IMG/VR virus record: IMGVR_UViG_3300020061_000022
Span: 1-28,678 of that record
Source: a virus
Reading direction: 5' to 3' (one strand)
Length of the DNA stretch: 28,678 nucleotides
Shown here: piece after piece, positions 1-7,566 of the stretch
How the letters are laid out: the number at the start of each line of letters is the position of its first letter
Position numbering within the stretch: position 1 is the first letter of the stretch
Program-made: the position numbers and the translations under genes
Notes under the pieces: generated by a model
The model's database searches: none
What the model was told of the DNA's origin: nothing
What the model saw: only the letters and a program-made list of their open reading frames with translations

Positions 1-145
1 GGCAGGACATCGTCGCAATCATGTAGTCAACCTCGTCCTCGGTTGATAGGCCGTCCAAGCCATGCCCGACGATGTCCTGCCACGCTTTGCGTGCTGCCTG
101 AAGTTCTCCAAACAACTGGTACAACTCACGGCGTGAGGTCTTCAT
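1..145 (-). CDS. hypothetical protein, 3' part cut by the left edge
   Basis: An ATG at 145 shares its A with the TGA stop of the SSB-like gene upstream, and the frame stays open for 48 codons to the window edge. The peptide begins MKTSRRELYQLFGELQAARK and continues with an acidic stretch (STEDEVDY). No family is recognised. The one-base stop-start overlap implies coupling to the SSB-like gene. Only the N-terminal part is visible. Confidence 0.65.
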   Translation of the reverse strand, partial: MKTSRRELYQLFGELQAARKAWQDIVGHGLDGLSTEDEVDYMIATMSC

Positions 146-645
146 CAGTACGGAGGAAGCTCATCGTCAGGCTCATCCACAGGCGGAGCAACGGGCTTTG
201 GTGCTGCCTTCGGAGCCGGATGCAGGATGTTCAAGAACGACCGCACGAGAGCAGCTACGGACTTGCCAGGATCAAGCTCTGCGCCGGCATTGATCTGAGC
301 TGCCACGATGCGGGAGGCACTGGCGATGCTCGACTGGATTTCTATGGAGGCTTGGCGTGGGTCGCTGTAACTCGGGGCGGGGTTGCCCACGTTACCGCTG
401 CCTGCCGGAAGCGCTGCCTTTTCGCCCGTCACCTTGAAGGACTTCGGATCGGCATCGATGTAGCCACGATCGTTGGTCTCTGCGGTGAACGTAACGATGT
501 CACCGACAGCAGCCTTCGGAGGGTTGAAGCCGAAGCCGTACTTCTTGCCATCAACTACGATGGTGTAGAGCTTCCAGTCTTTGCCGTTCTTGTTGCCGGA
601 GCGGAATGTAAATTCGTCGAACCGGCCCTTGATTGTTTCACTCAC
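145..645 (-). CDS. single-stranded DNA-binding protein-like (OB fold, acidic tail)
   Basis: The 166-residue product has a beta-rich N-terminal half (residues 1-75, with GKDWKLYTIVVDGKKYGFGF and a GDIVTF strand) consistent with an OB fold. A Pro/Ala linker leads to an acidic, aromatic-ended tail (DEPDDELPPY). Such tails are the protein-interaction tip of bacterial SSB and T7 gp2.5. The GTG start lies 11 bases after AGGAG in a leader of the repeated AGGAGACAAGC type. As the last gene of the leftward replication block it probably coats single strands for the polymerase and helicase encoded upstream. The fold call is by pattern, so an unrelated OB protein is possible. Confidence 0.7.
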   Translation of the reverse strand: MSETIKGRFDEFTFRSGNKNGKDWKLYTIVVDGKKYGFGFNPPKAAVGDIVTFTAETNDRGYIDADPKSFKVTGEKAALPAGSGNVGNPAPSYSDPRQASIEIQSSIASASRIVAAQINAGAELDPGKSVAALVRSFLNILHPAPKAAPKPVAPPVDEPDDELPPY

Positions 646-666
646 TTGTCGCTTGTCTCCTGTTGG

Positions 667-774
667 TTATCGCTGTCGCTGTTTAGTATCGGTGTCGCTG
701 TCACGCTGTTGCTTGTAAAGGGTGGAGCTGGGCCGGTGCTGATCTCCGGCTTTGTGGCTTCTCGCCACATTCAT
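667..774 (-). CDS. small basic hypothetical protein (35 aa)
   Basis: ATG start with AAGG seven bases upstream. The polar C-terminus (YKQQRDSDTDTKQRQR) is encoded by a CAGCGACA-rich repeat. Its start overlaps by ATGA the stop of a 13-codon reading frame (771-812, MRRLMRVEVREGE), so the two could be coupled. It ends 21 bases before the SSB-like start, so it may be a leader peptide rather than a functional protein. No family recognised. Confidence 0.4.
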   Translation of the reverse strand: MNVARSHKAGDQHRPSSTLYKQQRDSDTDTKQRQR

Positions 775-828
775 TCGCCTTCGCGAACTTCAACGCGCAT
801 CAGCCTGCGCATTCCAGCTCCGTAGACT

Positions 829-1083
829 CTAGTCAGTCCCGCCGTACCGATGCGCTTCGCCCCGCATCCACTCCTCAATGAAGTCCATTGTTAGAGCGTT
901 TGCGGCTATGTCGCTGCGCTCCTTCTCTCTTTCTTCACGACTGCGGACATCCGAAGGAGCCACCAAAATCTCATCAATCTGATCTCTTGTAGCCGGTCGT
1001 CTCACTGCATGGAGCCGATAGACGTAAGTAAGCTCATCCCTCCCTGCATCCTCCGCCATAGCCAGTGCAGTTTCCTCGGACAC
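829..1083 (-). CDS. hypothetical protein (84 aa)
   Basis: Charged, probably helical product with an AMAEDAGRDELTYVYRLHAV segment and an acidic C-terminus. GTG is chosen as start, with GGA eight bases upstream. The frame remains open and protein-like for about 27 codons further upstream (…THYVLLSASDWNRP…), reaching nearly to the metallophosphoesterase stop, but holds no ATG, GTG or TTG there. A rare start such as ATC or a sequence error is therefore possible. No family recognised. Confidence 0.6.
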   Translation of the reverse strand: MSEETALAMAEDAGRDELTYVYRLHAVRRPATRDQIDEILVAPSDVRSREEREKERSDIAANALTMDFIEEWMRGEAHRYGGTD

Positions 1084-1165
1084 TATTTGATCCGTAGAGG
1101 GACACAGGCTAATGGGGCGGTTCCAGTCGGAGGCAGAGAGGAGTACGTAGTGAGTTTTGATGGTG

Positions 1166-1693
1166 TTAGCTCTCCGATGTTTTCAGTGCTTGTTCCAATG
1201 GGATCGGCTTGTAGCCTGTCTGTTCCGCACTCACGCACACGTATCGCGGATCATCAAACCACTCCTCGTCTCGTCCGTAGTGCTGTACCGCACGATCATG
1301 GAGGTGCCCGTGGATGTTCAACTTGAATCTGACCAGCTCTGTCGGGTGAACTGGGATGTGGCTCAGAATGGCCCTCTCCAACACTGTGTAGGCCCGAATG
1401 TCCCTGAAGTACGGCGTGTATTCCTCCAATCGAAAGACATCGTGGTTGCCCTTGATCAGCACCTTGTCGCCGTTCAGGCGCCCCGCTGTGGGCAGCGCCT
1501 TGCGGTTGATACAGAAGTCGCCGAGAACGTACACCTTGTCCTTCGGCCCCACCGTGGCGTTCCAGAGAGCGACCATAGCCTCGTCCATCTCCTCGGTAGT
1601 GTCCCAAGGACGGAGCTTGGAGCCATCGTCCCGAAGGAAGCGGCATACGCCCTTGTGTCCGAAGTGAGTGTCTGCGATAACGAAATCGGTCAC
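1166..1693 (-). CDS. calcineurin-like metallophosphoesterase
   Basis: The 175-residue product shows the metal-binding series of the calcineurin-like phosphoesterase superfamily in order: DTHFGH at residues 8-13, GDF near 58, GNHD near 82, a single His in SHIPVH and GHLH near 129. These ligands hold two metal ions that hydrolyse phosphoesters; the substrate cannot be read from sequence. Phage members are often found with replication genes. The GTG start overlaps the polymerase stop by four bases (GTGA), so translation is coupled to the polymerase. Confidence 0.9.
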   Translation of the reverse strand: MTDFVIADTHFGHKGVCRFLRDDGSKLRPWDTTEEMDEAMVALWNATVGPKDKVYVLGDFCINRKALPTAGRLNGDKVLIKGNHDVFRLEEYTPYFRDIRAYTVLERAILSHIPVHPTELVRFKLNIHGHLHDRAVQHYGRDEEWFDDPRYVCVSAEQTGYKPIPLEQALKTSES

Positions 1694-3189
1694 TTCAAAT
1701 CCGCCCAGGTCTGTCCCACTTTCCCTTCCGACAGCAGGGGCACCTTCATCTTGAAGTACTCCCCCGCCCTCTTGATCGACTCACAGCCGATCTCTAGTAT
1801 CTGTTCAGCTATCTCTGGGTCGCATTCGTACACATACTCGTCGTGCATCATGAGGACCCGTCTTGCGTAGAACTGTCCAACTCTGTAACCAGTATAGCAC
1901 TGTTCAACTGTAGAATCAAGGATTATTCCGCCTAGCTGGCGGTCCATCCAAGCTGCCGAGAAGTCCATCACTACCGAGCCCGTGGACTGGATGAGCAGGT
2001 TGACCAGGCTGTGGCGGGCTCTGGACCACACCTTGCGGCCGTCTATACCCACGATGTACTTCTTACCGTTTGCTTCCCAGTGACAGCCTAGCGCCTCGTC
2101 TAGGTCCTTCAGGGGCTTGTTCAGGTCCCAATAGTCTTGGTGTCGCTTCGCTGCTTCCGATTGTGAACACTTGATCGTGCCAGCCAGCTTCTTGACGCCG
2201 CAGAAGTACCCGAGGGCGTACGTGCCATTCTTGGCAATGCTGCGGTCAATGCCCCAGAGGTCTGCGTTTTCCTGATGTGGGTCGAAGCCTTCGGAAAGAA
2301 TCTTTTCAGCGTAAGCGCCCCCGTCGTATGAGTAGGTGAAGTGCCCCTTCAGCCTGTCCTCAAGGCTCGAAGCATCGAACCCCACCAGCACCTTCCCCGG
2401 AGCTGCTTTGAACAGCTCCCGCATCTCCTTCCCTAGTAGGACGTGCTCCTTGTTCTTCGGGATGTTTGCTACTACAGAATGCTTCTGTCTGAATGTCGGC
2501 GTGATACCCGCTGACGCTGCTGACAATCGGCCGTCGAACTCCAAGCGTCTGTTACCAAGCCACCCTTCCAGCACTGACAGCCGGTTCCGATAGGACAGCC
2601 ACTTCACCACTTGCTTGATCAGATCGCCCTGCATCGAGAGCAGGTTCGGGCATATCTTCCCGTTCTCCTGCATCTTTGGTGACGACTTGATCGGCTCCTT
2701 CGTCTTCGGATCGCGCAGCGGCTTCCCGTCCTCTCCTCGCTCGAAGTTCCACAGCGTGCTTTCCCAGCCCTCGGCCACCAGCCAGCTCTTGATGTCGTCC
2801 TGGTTCCCCAGCTTCATCGGCATGGTGGCAGGAAGCTCCTTGCCGCCTTCTATGCGGTGGAACGTGCCATCTAGCCAAAGAATCTGGTTGTCGTTGCAAG
2901 CCTCTACTCCGTGCTTCTGTAGCCATTTTAGGAACACTTCGGAGTAGGAGCCATCCTTCTTAAACGGCCGTGCTGGGATTGTGTATTGGTGGCGCTCCGC
3001 TGATTTCAATTTCCGTGGCGGAAGCTGGGGTTCACACTCTGCTTCCAACCTCGTCTGTTCCTTTCTGATGTACTCCGTCAGTTCTCTCGCCTTCTCAATG
3101 TCGAACCGCACCCCGCACAACTCCTGAGCTGCCTGCAAATAACTGCACCGATGAGCAAGGCGGAGTGCTTTGTCCCACGAAATTTCCAT
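1690..3189 (-). CDS. family A DNA polymerase, polymerase domain only
   Basis: The 499-residue product corresponds to the thumb, palm and fingers of T7 gp5-type polymerase and lacks the exonuclease domain. Motif A is GFDASSLEDR (about 270-279). Motif B is RSIAKNGTYALGYF, with Arg, Lys and Tyr spaced as in the T7 O helix. A GIDGRKVWSRARHS segment follows, then motif C MMHDEYVY with the catalytic HD near 449-450. The end, GKVGQTWADLK, parallels the T7 C-terminus. The matching exonuclease is a separate gene 1.6 kb upstream (4813-5283). ATG follows the preceding stop by three bases with no strong ribosome site, so coupling is likely. Confidence 0.95.
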   Translation of the reverse strand: MEISWDKALRLAHRCSYLQAAQELCGVRFDIEKARELTEYIRKEQTRLEAECEPQLPPRKLKSAERHQYTIPARPFKKDGSYSEVFLKWLQKHGVEACNDNQILWLDGTFHRIEGGKELPATMPMKLGNQDDIKSWLVAEGWESTLWNFERGEDGKPLRDPKTKEPIKSSPKMQENGKICPNLLSMQGDLIKQVVKWLSYRNRLSVLEGWLGNRRLEFDGRLSAASAGITPTFRQKHSVVANIPKNKEHVLLGKEMRELFKAAPGKVLVGFDASSLEDRLKGHFTYSYDGGAYAEKILSEGFDPHQENADLWGIDRSIAKNGTYALGYFCGVKKLAGTIKCSQSEAAKRHQDYWDLNKPLKDLDEALGCHWEANGKKYIVGIDGRKVWSRARHSLVNLLIQSTGSVVMDFSAAWMDRQLGGIILDSTVEQCYTGYRVGQFYARRVLMMHDEYVYECDPEIAEQILEIGCESIKRAGEYFKMKVPLLSEGKVGQTWADLK

Positions 3190-3192
3190 CTT

Positions 3193-3411
3193 CTACGGTT
3201 TGAGAGTTGGCAGTGGCATCCAAGCTTCTGCTCGCCAACCATCTTCTATTCCGTGCCAATACCCGTTGCTCACGCCGCTCCATCTGCAATCTGTGAAACG
3301 GCGGTATATGAAATCGTCCTCCCGAGTCCTCCAAGCCTTAGCAAGAATGTCGATCTTTGTGTCTCCGGACCCACGCGGGGCCGTGCTCATCGGCTGCCAT
3401 ACACTACTCAT
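3193..3411 (-). CDS. DUF551-like small protein (72 aa)
   Basis: It opens with VWQPMSTAPRGSGDTKIDIL, the 'W-x-P-[IM]-x-[ST]-AP' start of the DUF551-like family common in phages. Aromatic strands (WSGVSNGYWHGIEDGWRAEAWMPLP) end in the typical W-MPLP close. Function of the family is unknown. The ATG overlaps the stop of the upstream gene by eight bases (ATGAGTAG), and the stop lies just before the polymerase start. A paralogous domain occurs at 23220-23534. Confidence 0.8.
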   Translation of the reverse strand: MSSVWQPMSTAPRGSGDTKIDILAKAWRTREDDFIYRRFTDCRWSGVSNGYWHGIEDGWRAEAWMPLPTLKP

Positions 3412-3631
3412 CCGAAGGAGAATCCAAACGCTGCCTTTCGACTACATCCGCCGCATACGCTCCAATGACGTACTTGCAGGGTTTGTCTTTGATGGCTAGC
3501 CAGAGGACGTGCTTAAGCTCGTCGTGTGTGAGGTCTTCCAGCATCAGGTCTACGTCTTCTTCCCATGCGTTTAGAAGATCGAGGGATGCATCATCTTCAA
3601 AGGGGGGATCAAGACAAGGCTGTACTTTTAG
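3404..3631 (-). CDS. acidic hypothetical protein (75 aa)
   Basis: The product is strongly acidic in the middle (AWEEDVDLMLEDLTHDELKH) with an Ala-rich C-terminal helix. I place the start at the ATG directly after the leader GGAGCGACACCCAA, which gives a ten-base ribosome-site spacing. The in-frame codons upstream merely translate this repeated leader. The stop overlaps the next gene. No family recognised. Confidence 0.7.
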   Translation of the reverse strand, partial: LKVQPCLDPPFEDDASLDLLNAWEEDVDLMLEDLTHDELKHVLWLAIKDKPCKYVIGAYAADVVERQRLDSPSDE

Positions 3632-3653
3632 CATTTGGGTGTCGCTCCGCTGT

Positions 3654-3824
3654 TTAGAATGGACGAAGGCAGGAATAGATCGAGCATCCCGCAAGGAAAA
3701 TCGTGAGCACGCTCAGTGGAACCGAGACTTGATCTTTGAACTTCATGCCCCCTGCCAGAGAGGCCACGATTAAGAATGCTCCGGGGACAATGCCCAGCCC
3801 CGAGATGAGCTCATCAAGTGTCAC
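3654..3824 (-). CDS. small membrane protein, two predicted helices (56 aa)
   Basis: A GTG start overlaps the upstream TGA as GTGA. Two hydrophobic segments (GLGIVPGAFLIVASLAGG and VPLSVLTIFLAGCSIYSCL) are separated by a short basic loop (KFKDQ), so it is probably a hairpin inner-membrane protein. An upstream in-frame ATG would add a Cys/Gly-rich stretch that lies inside the neighbouring gene and is disfavoured. Function unknown. Confidence 0.65.
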   Translation of the reverse strand: MTLDELISGLGIVPGAFLIVASLAGGMKFKDQVSVPLSVLTIFLAGCSIYSCLRPF

Positions 3825-4306
3825 TGTGCATCCTCCGCATGAGGCGGAGCCGAAGCCACCAAAACACACTCCACTATGTAGACAGTGCGATCAGCCATGA
3901 GGTCTCGGAAGTCGTGGAAGTTCTCCTTCGCTTCACTCAGCGCTTCTTCCTTGGTCTTTCTCCACTGACCGTAGTCAGAAGAAGACGGCTCCCACCAAGT
4001 AAAGCGATATTCTTGGGAGGGATCGGAGGCGTAGGATTCAGCGGATGTATTCGGTAGCTCGCCTGCCGGCGATGTGTCGCGCCCTTGGCGCTCTTCCTGC
4101 GGTCGCTGGACAAGCGCGTCCCGCCAGTGCGGCACCATGACAGCGTCATCGGCTCCGCTGCTCACCACGAGATACAGCCCATTGCGACGCCACCGCCGCC
4201 CAACGTCGTACGCAGTGGGCTTAATGGCGAAGAGCATCTCTGCACCATCCTGGTCTACTGCATACCACTCAGCCCACGAAGGGGCGCGTTCCCAGATACT
4301 GTTCAT
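3821..4306 (-). CDS. hypothetical protein (161 aa)
   Basis: ATG preceded by AGGAGACAGAG, a member of the repeated leader family. The N-terminal half is aromatic and beta-like (WAEWYAVDQDGAEMLFAI…GLYLVVSS). A low-complexity polar linker follows near residues 70-95, then a charged C-terminal helix (KTKEEALSEAKENFHDFRDL). Its start faces the plus-strand gene at 4354 across 47 bases. No family recognised. Confidence 0.7.
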   Translation of the reverse strand: MNSIWERAPSWAEWYAVDQDGAEMLFAIKPTAYDVGRRWRRNGLYLVVSSGADDAVMVPHWRDALVQRPQEERQGRDTSPAGELPNTSAESYASDPSQEYRFTWWEPSSSDYGQWRKTKEEALSEAKENFHDFRDLMADRTVYIVECVLVASAPPHAEDAQ

Positions 4307-4353
4307 CTCTGTCTCCTGTACGTGTACACTTGTTGCTTGTCTAAGGAGGTCCT

Positions 4354-4569
4354 ATGGACAACTCCCTACGTGTCTATCCCGTTGCCACCTACGAGGCTGG
4401 CCCCATGCTCCGTCTCGGCCTCTTCTGCCTGCGCTTCCACTACTGGGCTACTCCAGAATCCAAGCCCACAGTAGGAAGGCGTTACACCATGACGCCTGCT
4501 CAGATGAGAACGCTTGCCAAGCAGATGCTCGAAGACGCAGACATGCTGGAAGCTAGGAAGGCTGGCTAG
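4354..4569 (+). CDS. plus-strand small hypothetical protein (71 aa)
   Basis: A near-perfect ribosome site (TAAGGAGGTCCT) sits immediately before ATG. The product has an N-terminal beta-like part (MLRLGLFCLRFHYW) and a C-terminal helix (MTPAQMRTLAKQMLEDADML). It is the only rightward gene in the first 22 kb. It diverges from the 3821-4306 gene and meets the 4566-4799 gene end to end with a four-base overlap of stops. No leftward gene explains this stretch. Its own promoter was not identified. Confidence 0.65.
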   Translation: MDNSLRVYPVATYEAGPMLRLGLFCLRFHYWATPESKPTVGRRYTMTPAQMRTLAKQMLEDADMLEARKAG

Positions 4570-4799
4570 CGGCCCTTGGCCCACCACTGCGGAGAACCAC
4601 GCAGCGCCTGCGAGAGCTGCGCCATGCCGAGGTGCTCGGGGAAGAAGCCGACCTTCTCCTGACGCAGGGCGTTCCTGTAGACAGCCGCTTGCGGGCCGGT
4701 GCTCTGTGCTAGCCAAGTCTTGAGTGTTCGTGCCCACCCAGCCGAAACGGGCTTGAGCTTTTCTTTGCGTGCAGGCTGTTGCTGGTTGCGGTTGTTCAA
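4566..4799 (-). CDS. basic hypothetical protein, TTG start (77 aa)
   Basis: TTG start with AACAGGAGACATCAA immediately upstream (AGGAG at seven bases), again the repeated leader. The product has a Gln/Lys-rich N-terminus, then a helical segment (GWARTLKTWLAQ), and ends SPQWWAKGR. No family recognised. Confidence 0.65.
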   Translation of the reverse strand: MNNRNQQQPARKEKLKPVSAGWARTLKTWLAQSTGPQAAVYRNALRQEKVGFFPEHLGMAQLSQALRGSPQWWAKGR

Positions 4800-4812
4800 T
4801 TGATGTCTCCTG

Positions 4813-5283
4813 TTAGGTGTTTCGTTGTTCCTTGATCAGCGCCTTGTAGACTTCGTGTGTCAGCAAAACGTCGTTCTCGCAATACCGTCGCATGTCGTCG
4901 CTATACGCGGTGAAGTCCTTGTGATCGAGCTTCGGAAAGCCCAGTACCTCTCCCCATTTTTCTAGCGAATGAGCCCCGCCGTTCCTGTCGGCGTGTTGGT
5001 AGCGGCTGAGAACCAAGCAGTCTGTGATCTTCACTGGCCGTCCGTTGAATGTGTCCGGGCCAATTGCGAAGGGCAGATTCCAAAGTAGCCACAGCACGTA
5101 ATGGTCGAAGCCGACGCCATTAAAGGAAATCAGATGCGTCCATTGCTCGCTGTCTCTGACAAACTCTTCTCGTTCCGTGTATGTCTTGATGTTGCCTGTT
5201 GCTGTCTCTAGAACGCTTATGCAATGTATCTTTGACGTATAGGGAAGGAGATCATCGGTTTCACAATCCCAAACTATCTCCAA
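4813..5283 (-). CDS. 3'-5' exonuclease, the separate proofreading half of the T7-type polymerase
   Basis: The 156-residue product matches the N-terminal exonuclease domain of T7 gp5. It has Exo I VWDCETDDLL (DxE near residues 6-8), Exo II LISFNGVGFDHYVL (N..G..FD) and Exo III RRYCENDVLLTHEVY (Y-x3-D). The TDCLVLSRYQHADRNGGAHS segment is typical of this group. Start: a TTG six bases after CGGAGG, giving (M)EIVWDCE, as in T7 where the protein opens directly with the Exo I strand. The start lies inside the 3' end of the GIY-YIG gene (23-base overlap). It presumably proofreads for the polymerase encoded at 1690-3189. Confidence 0.9.
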   Translation of the reverse strand: MEIVWDCETDDLLPYTSKIHCISVLETATGNIKTYTEREEFVRDSEQWTHLISFNGVGFDHYVLWLLWNLPFAIGPDTFNGRPVKITDCLVLSRYQHADRNGGAHSLEKWGEVLGFPKLDHKDFTAYSDDMRRYCENDVLLTHEVYKALIKEQRNT

Positions 5284-5902
5284 GCGCAGCCTCCGCTTTC
5301 CGTTTTGACCACCACGCCTTCGAGCGCACGGATTGCTGCGCCTTGAACTCGTCCGTATGTCGCATTCCGAGGGACGGTTTTTTGCCGGCTCTTGCCACAC
5401 ACAATCTTGCACGATGTTCTGCGGAGAGGCTTTTACCTTTATGGGAGATGGATATCTTCTTCCTACTTTCTTCGCTCACCTCGTGACCCATACGCTTTGC
5501 CGACATCTTTGCTCTCGCCTCTGGCGTCCATTGTTTATGGTTCATCCTGGACTTAGACATACGCTGCAATGTCTCGGGAGAATGTTTCCTCCCCAGCATC
5601 GGCGAATGAGCAGAAGGACTCACGTTATACCCACGGGCAACGGCCGTGCCCAACTGTGTCAAATGAAACTGCTCCCGATCAAGGCGCTCTTCTCTCAAGC
5701 ATTCTTCTATTACCTCAAAAGCGAACGCCAACTCTCCATATTCGTCCCATGCCTTTTGTAATTTTCTACTGTGGTGTTTACATCGCCTGAGCGCAGACAG
5801 ATGACAACGTTTGCGATGTTCAAAGTTCACTGCTGAGCCTATGTATTTATCGTCATTGACCGTGTTTCTAATTTGATACACGCAACAAACTGCGGAGACC
5901 AT
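5261..5902 (-). CDS. GIY-YIG homing endonuclease with NUMOD3-type repeats
   Basis: The 213-residue product begins with a GIY-YIG nuclease domain: VYQIRN in place of GIY at residues 8-13, KYIGSAVNFEHRKRCH with YIG at 20-22 and the conserved Arg, then YNVSPSA. Three or more NUMOD3-like DNA-binding repeats follow (GRKHSPETLQRMSKSRMNHK, GHEVSEESRKKISISHKG, GKSLSAEHRARLCVAR), as in phage Seg-type enzymes. These enzymes cut a cognate locus lacking the gene and spread by repair. It sits between primase-helicase and exonuclease; its ATG shares one base with the primase stop, and its end contains the ribosome site and TTG of the exonuclease. Confidence 0.92.
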   Translation of the reverse strand: MVSAVCCVYQIRNTVNDDKYIGSAVNFEHRKRCHLSALRRCKHHSRKLQKAWDEYGELAFAFEVIEECLREERLDREQFHLTQLGTAVARGYNVSPSAHSPMLGRKHSPETLQRMSKSRMNHKQWTPEARAKMSAKRMGHEVSEESRKKISISHKGKSLSAEHRARLCVARAGKKPSLGMRHTDEFKAQQSVRSKAWWSKRKAEAALGDSLGL

Positions 5903-7563
5903 TAGTAGTCAACCTCGACCGGCTCCAGCGCCCCCTTGTCTGTGTTGTAGAGAAGATAATCCCCCAGTCCGATCGTCCCTTCTTCCCTGTTCTTAAAGAT
6001 GCGTGTTCGAGTCAACGGCCTCGCTGTGTCGTCTGCGGGGTCGGTGATCTGCCGCTCGATGCCGATGATGTTTGAAACCAAATGCTCAAGACCTCCGCTA
6101 CCTCGGCCGTCCTGATAGGTCAGAAGCTCCCAATACGGGTACTTCGTCACGCCAGCCTTGTCACGATCTCGGGTCTTGCGGTTGATATGGACGACGAGGA
6201 TTAGGTGGATGTCTGTGTCCTCAACGAACTTCGCCAGCTTCGTCATGAGCTGGTCGATCGCCTTTCGTTCGTCTTTCTCGTCGCGGCTGGAGATGACGTA
6301 GCTCATGTGGTCGAGCACGCCTGTCTTACATCCCTTGACCTTGACGAAGAACGCCAGCTTGTTGAGAAGAGATTCGTCGGTGAGGAGGGACTTCGCATTC
6401 GTCAACAGTTCCAGCCTGCTAAGAAGGTTGGTGTTGGCGTCCTCTACGACCTCGCGGGGAATGATGGTTGGGTCGCGACGGAAACGATTGAGCGCGACGC
6501 CACCGTGAAGCGCGATGATCCCTTGCCGGGTCTTCTTCTTTCCTTCCTCCAAGAAAATGTTGAACACCGGTTCAGACTGTTTGGTCAGTAAGTCGTACGT
6601 GACTTGGCGGCAGGCAGTCGTCTTGCCTGTGCCTGTTGGCGCCAGCAACAGAGTGATCTCTCCGCCTCTAAGGCCTTGTAGCTTCTTCATCGTGTTCGGG
6701 AGAAAATCGATGAACACCCCTTTCTTGTTCGGGATGAGCAACTCTCCGATGTCGTCAACCCTGCCGTTCTCGACAGCCTCGGGCGAGTAGTCTTTCGCAC
6801 CCAAGAGACAGCTCCACCAACCCTCAACGTCTCCGGCTTCCAGATACTTGCCAGTATCTTTCCGCTTGAGCGTCATGATTTTGACTTCGCACTGCGAGAC
6901 TAGGTGCTCTGCGAGAGCCTTCGTGGTAGCCATGCCCGGGCCGTCGTTGTCCAAGCAGATGACCACGAGCTTGTGCGAGGTGAAGAACTCCAGCTCCTTG
7001 CGAGTAGTGGCGTCCAGCTCGCCGGCTTCATTAGCCCCGTTGGGGAGACTGGCGACGTTGTAGTTCTTCCCTTTTTGACGCAGCATTTCCCACGCCGACA
7101 TTGCGTCGATCTCTCCTTCAAACACTAGGAGCATCTTGGCGTTGGGTTTGCACTGCTGGGAACCGAAGAGGCCCTTGATCTTCCCAACCACGGAGAACTC
7201 TTTCGGCAGGCGGCGCTTCTTATACCCGACAATCTCTCCTTCACTGGAGTAGTAGGGGTAGAAGTGGTCAGTGATTTCCTGAGCTGTCTCTTCATCGACA
7301 GCAACGCGCACACCAAATCTACGGCAAGTCTCTTCCGATATGCCGCGATCTTCCAAGGCACGGAATGGGTACTTCTTGATCGCAGATAGTTCTAGACCGC
7401 TGTCATTCTTCATTCTGTTCCGTGTTGTGGGTGTTGCTTGTAGCGGGTAGTACTTGTTGCACTTGTGGCACATGCCGCCGCGTTCATCGGCGAACACGTT
7501 TAGATTGTCACCAGCCGTGTCCTCTCCCCGCTCAGCACAGCCGGGGCACTGCGTCTTCCGCAC
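5902..7563 (-). CDS. T7-type primase-helicase
   Basis: The 553-residue product has the T7 gp4 layout. A zinc-binding domain has Cys 6, 9, 32 and 35. The TOPRIM primase core has FEGEIDA at 148-154 and LDND at 204-207. A RecA-like DnaB helicase has Walker A APTGTGKTT at 308-316, an LEEG segment, Walker B-like VLDHMSYV and LILVVHINRK. It would unwind the fork and lay down primers for the split polymerase. GTG start, three bases after the stop of the upstream gene, with no strong ribosome site, so coupled translation is likely. Confidence 0.95.
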   Translation of the reverse strand: MRKTQCPGCAERGEDTAGDNLNVFADERGGMCHKCNKYYPLQATPTTRNRMKNDSGLELSAIKKYPFRALEDRGISEETCRRFGVRVAVDEETAQEITDHFYPYYSSEGEIVGYKKRRLPKEFSVVGKIKGLFGSQQCKPNAKMLLVFEGEIDAMSAWEMLRQKGKNYNVASLPNGANEAGELDATTRKELEFFTSHKLVVICLDNDGPGMATTKALAEHLVSQCEVKIMTLKRKDTGKYLEAGDVEGWWSCLLGAKDYSPEAVENGRVDDIGELLIPNKKGVFIDFLPNTMKKLQGLRGGEITLLLAPTGTGKTTACRQVTYDLLTKQSEPVFNIFLEEGKKKTRQGIIALHGGVALNRFRRDPTIIPREVVEDANTNLLSRLELLTNAKSLLTDESLLNKLAFFVKVKGCKTGVLDHMSYVISSRDEKDERKAIDQLMTKLAKFVEDTDIHLILVVHINRKTRDRDKAGVTKYPYWELLTYQDGRGSGGLEHLVSNIIGIERQITDPADDTARPLTRTRIFKNREEGTIGLGDYLLYNTDKGALEPVEVDY

Positions 7564-7566
7564 CCG

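Noticed and set aside
1157-1870. 237-codon plus-strand open frame
   Set aside because: It opposes the metallophosphoesterase and polymerase genes, whose catalytic motifs are intact; no ribosome site.
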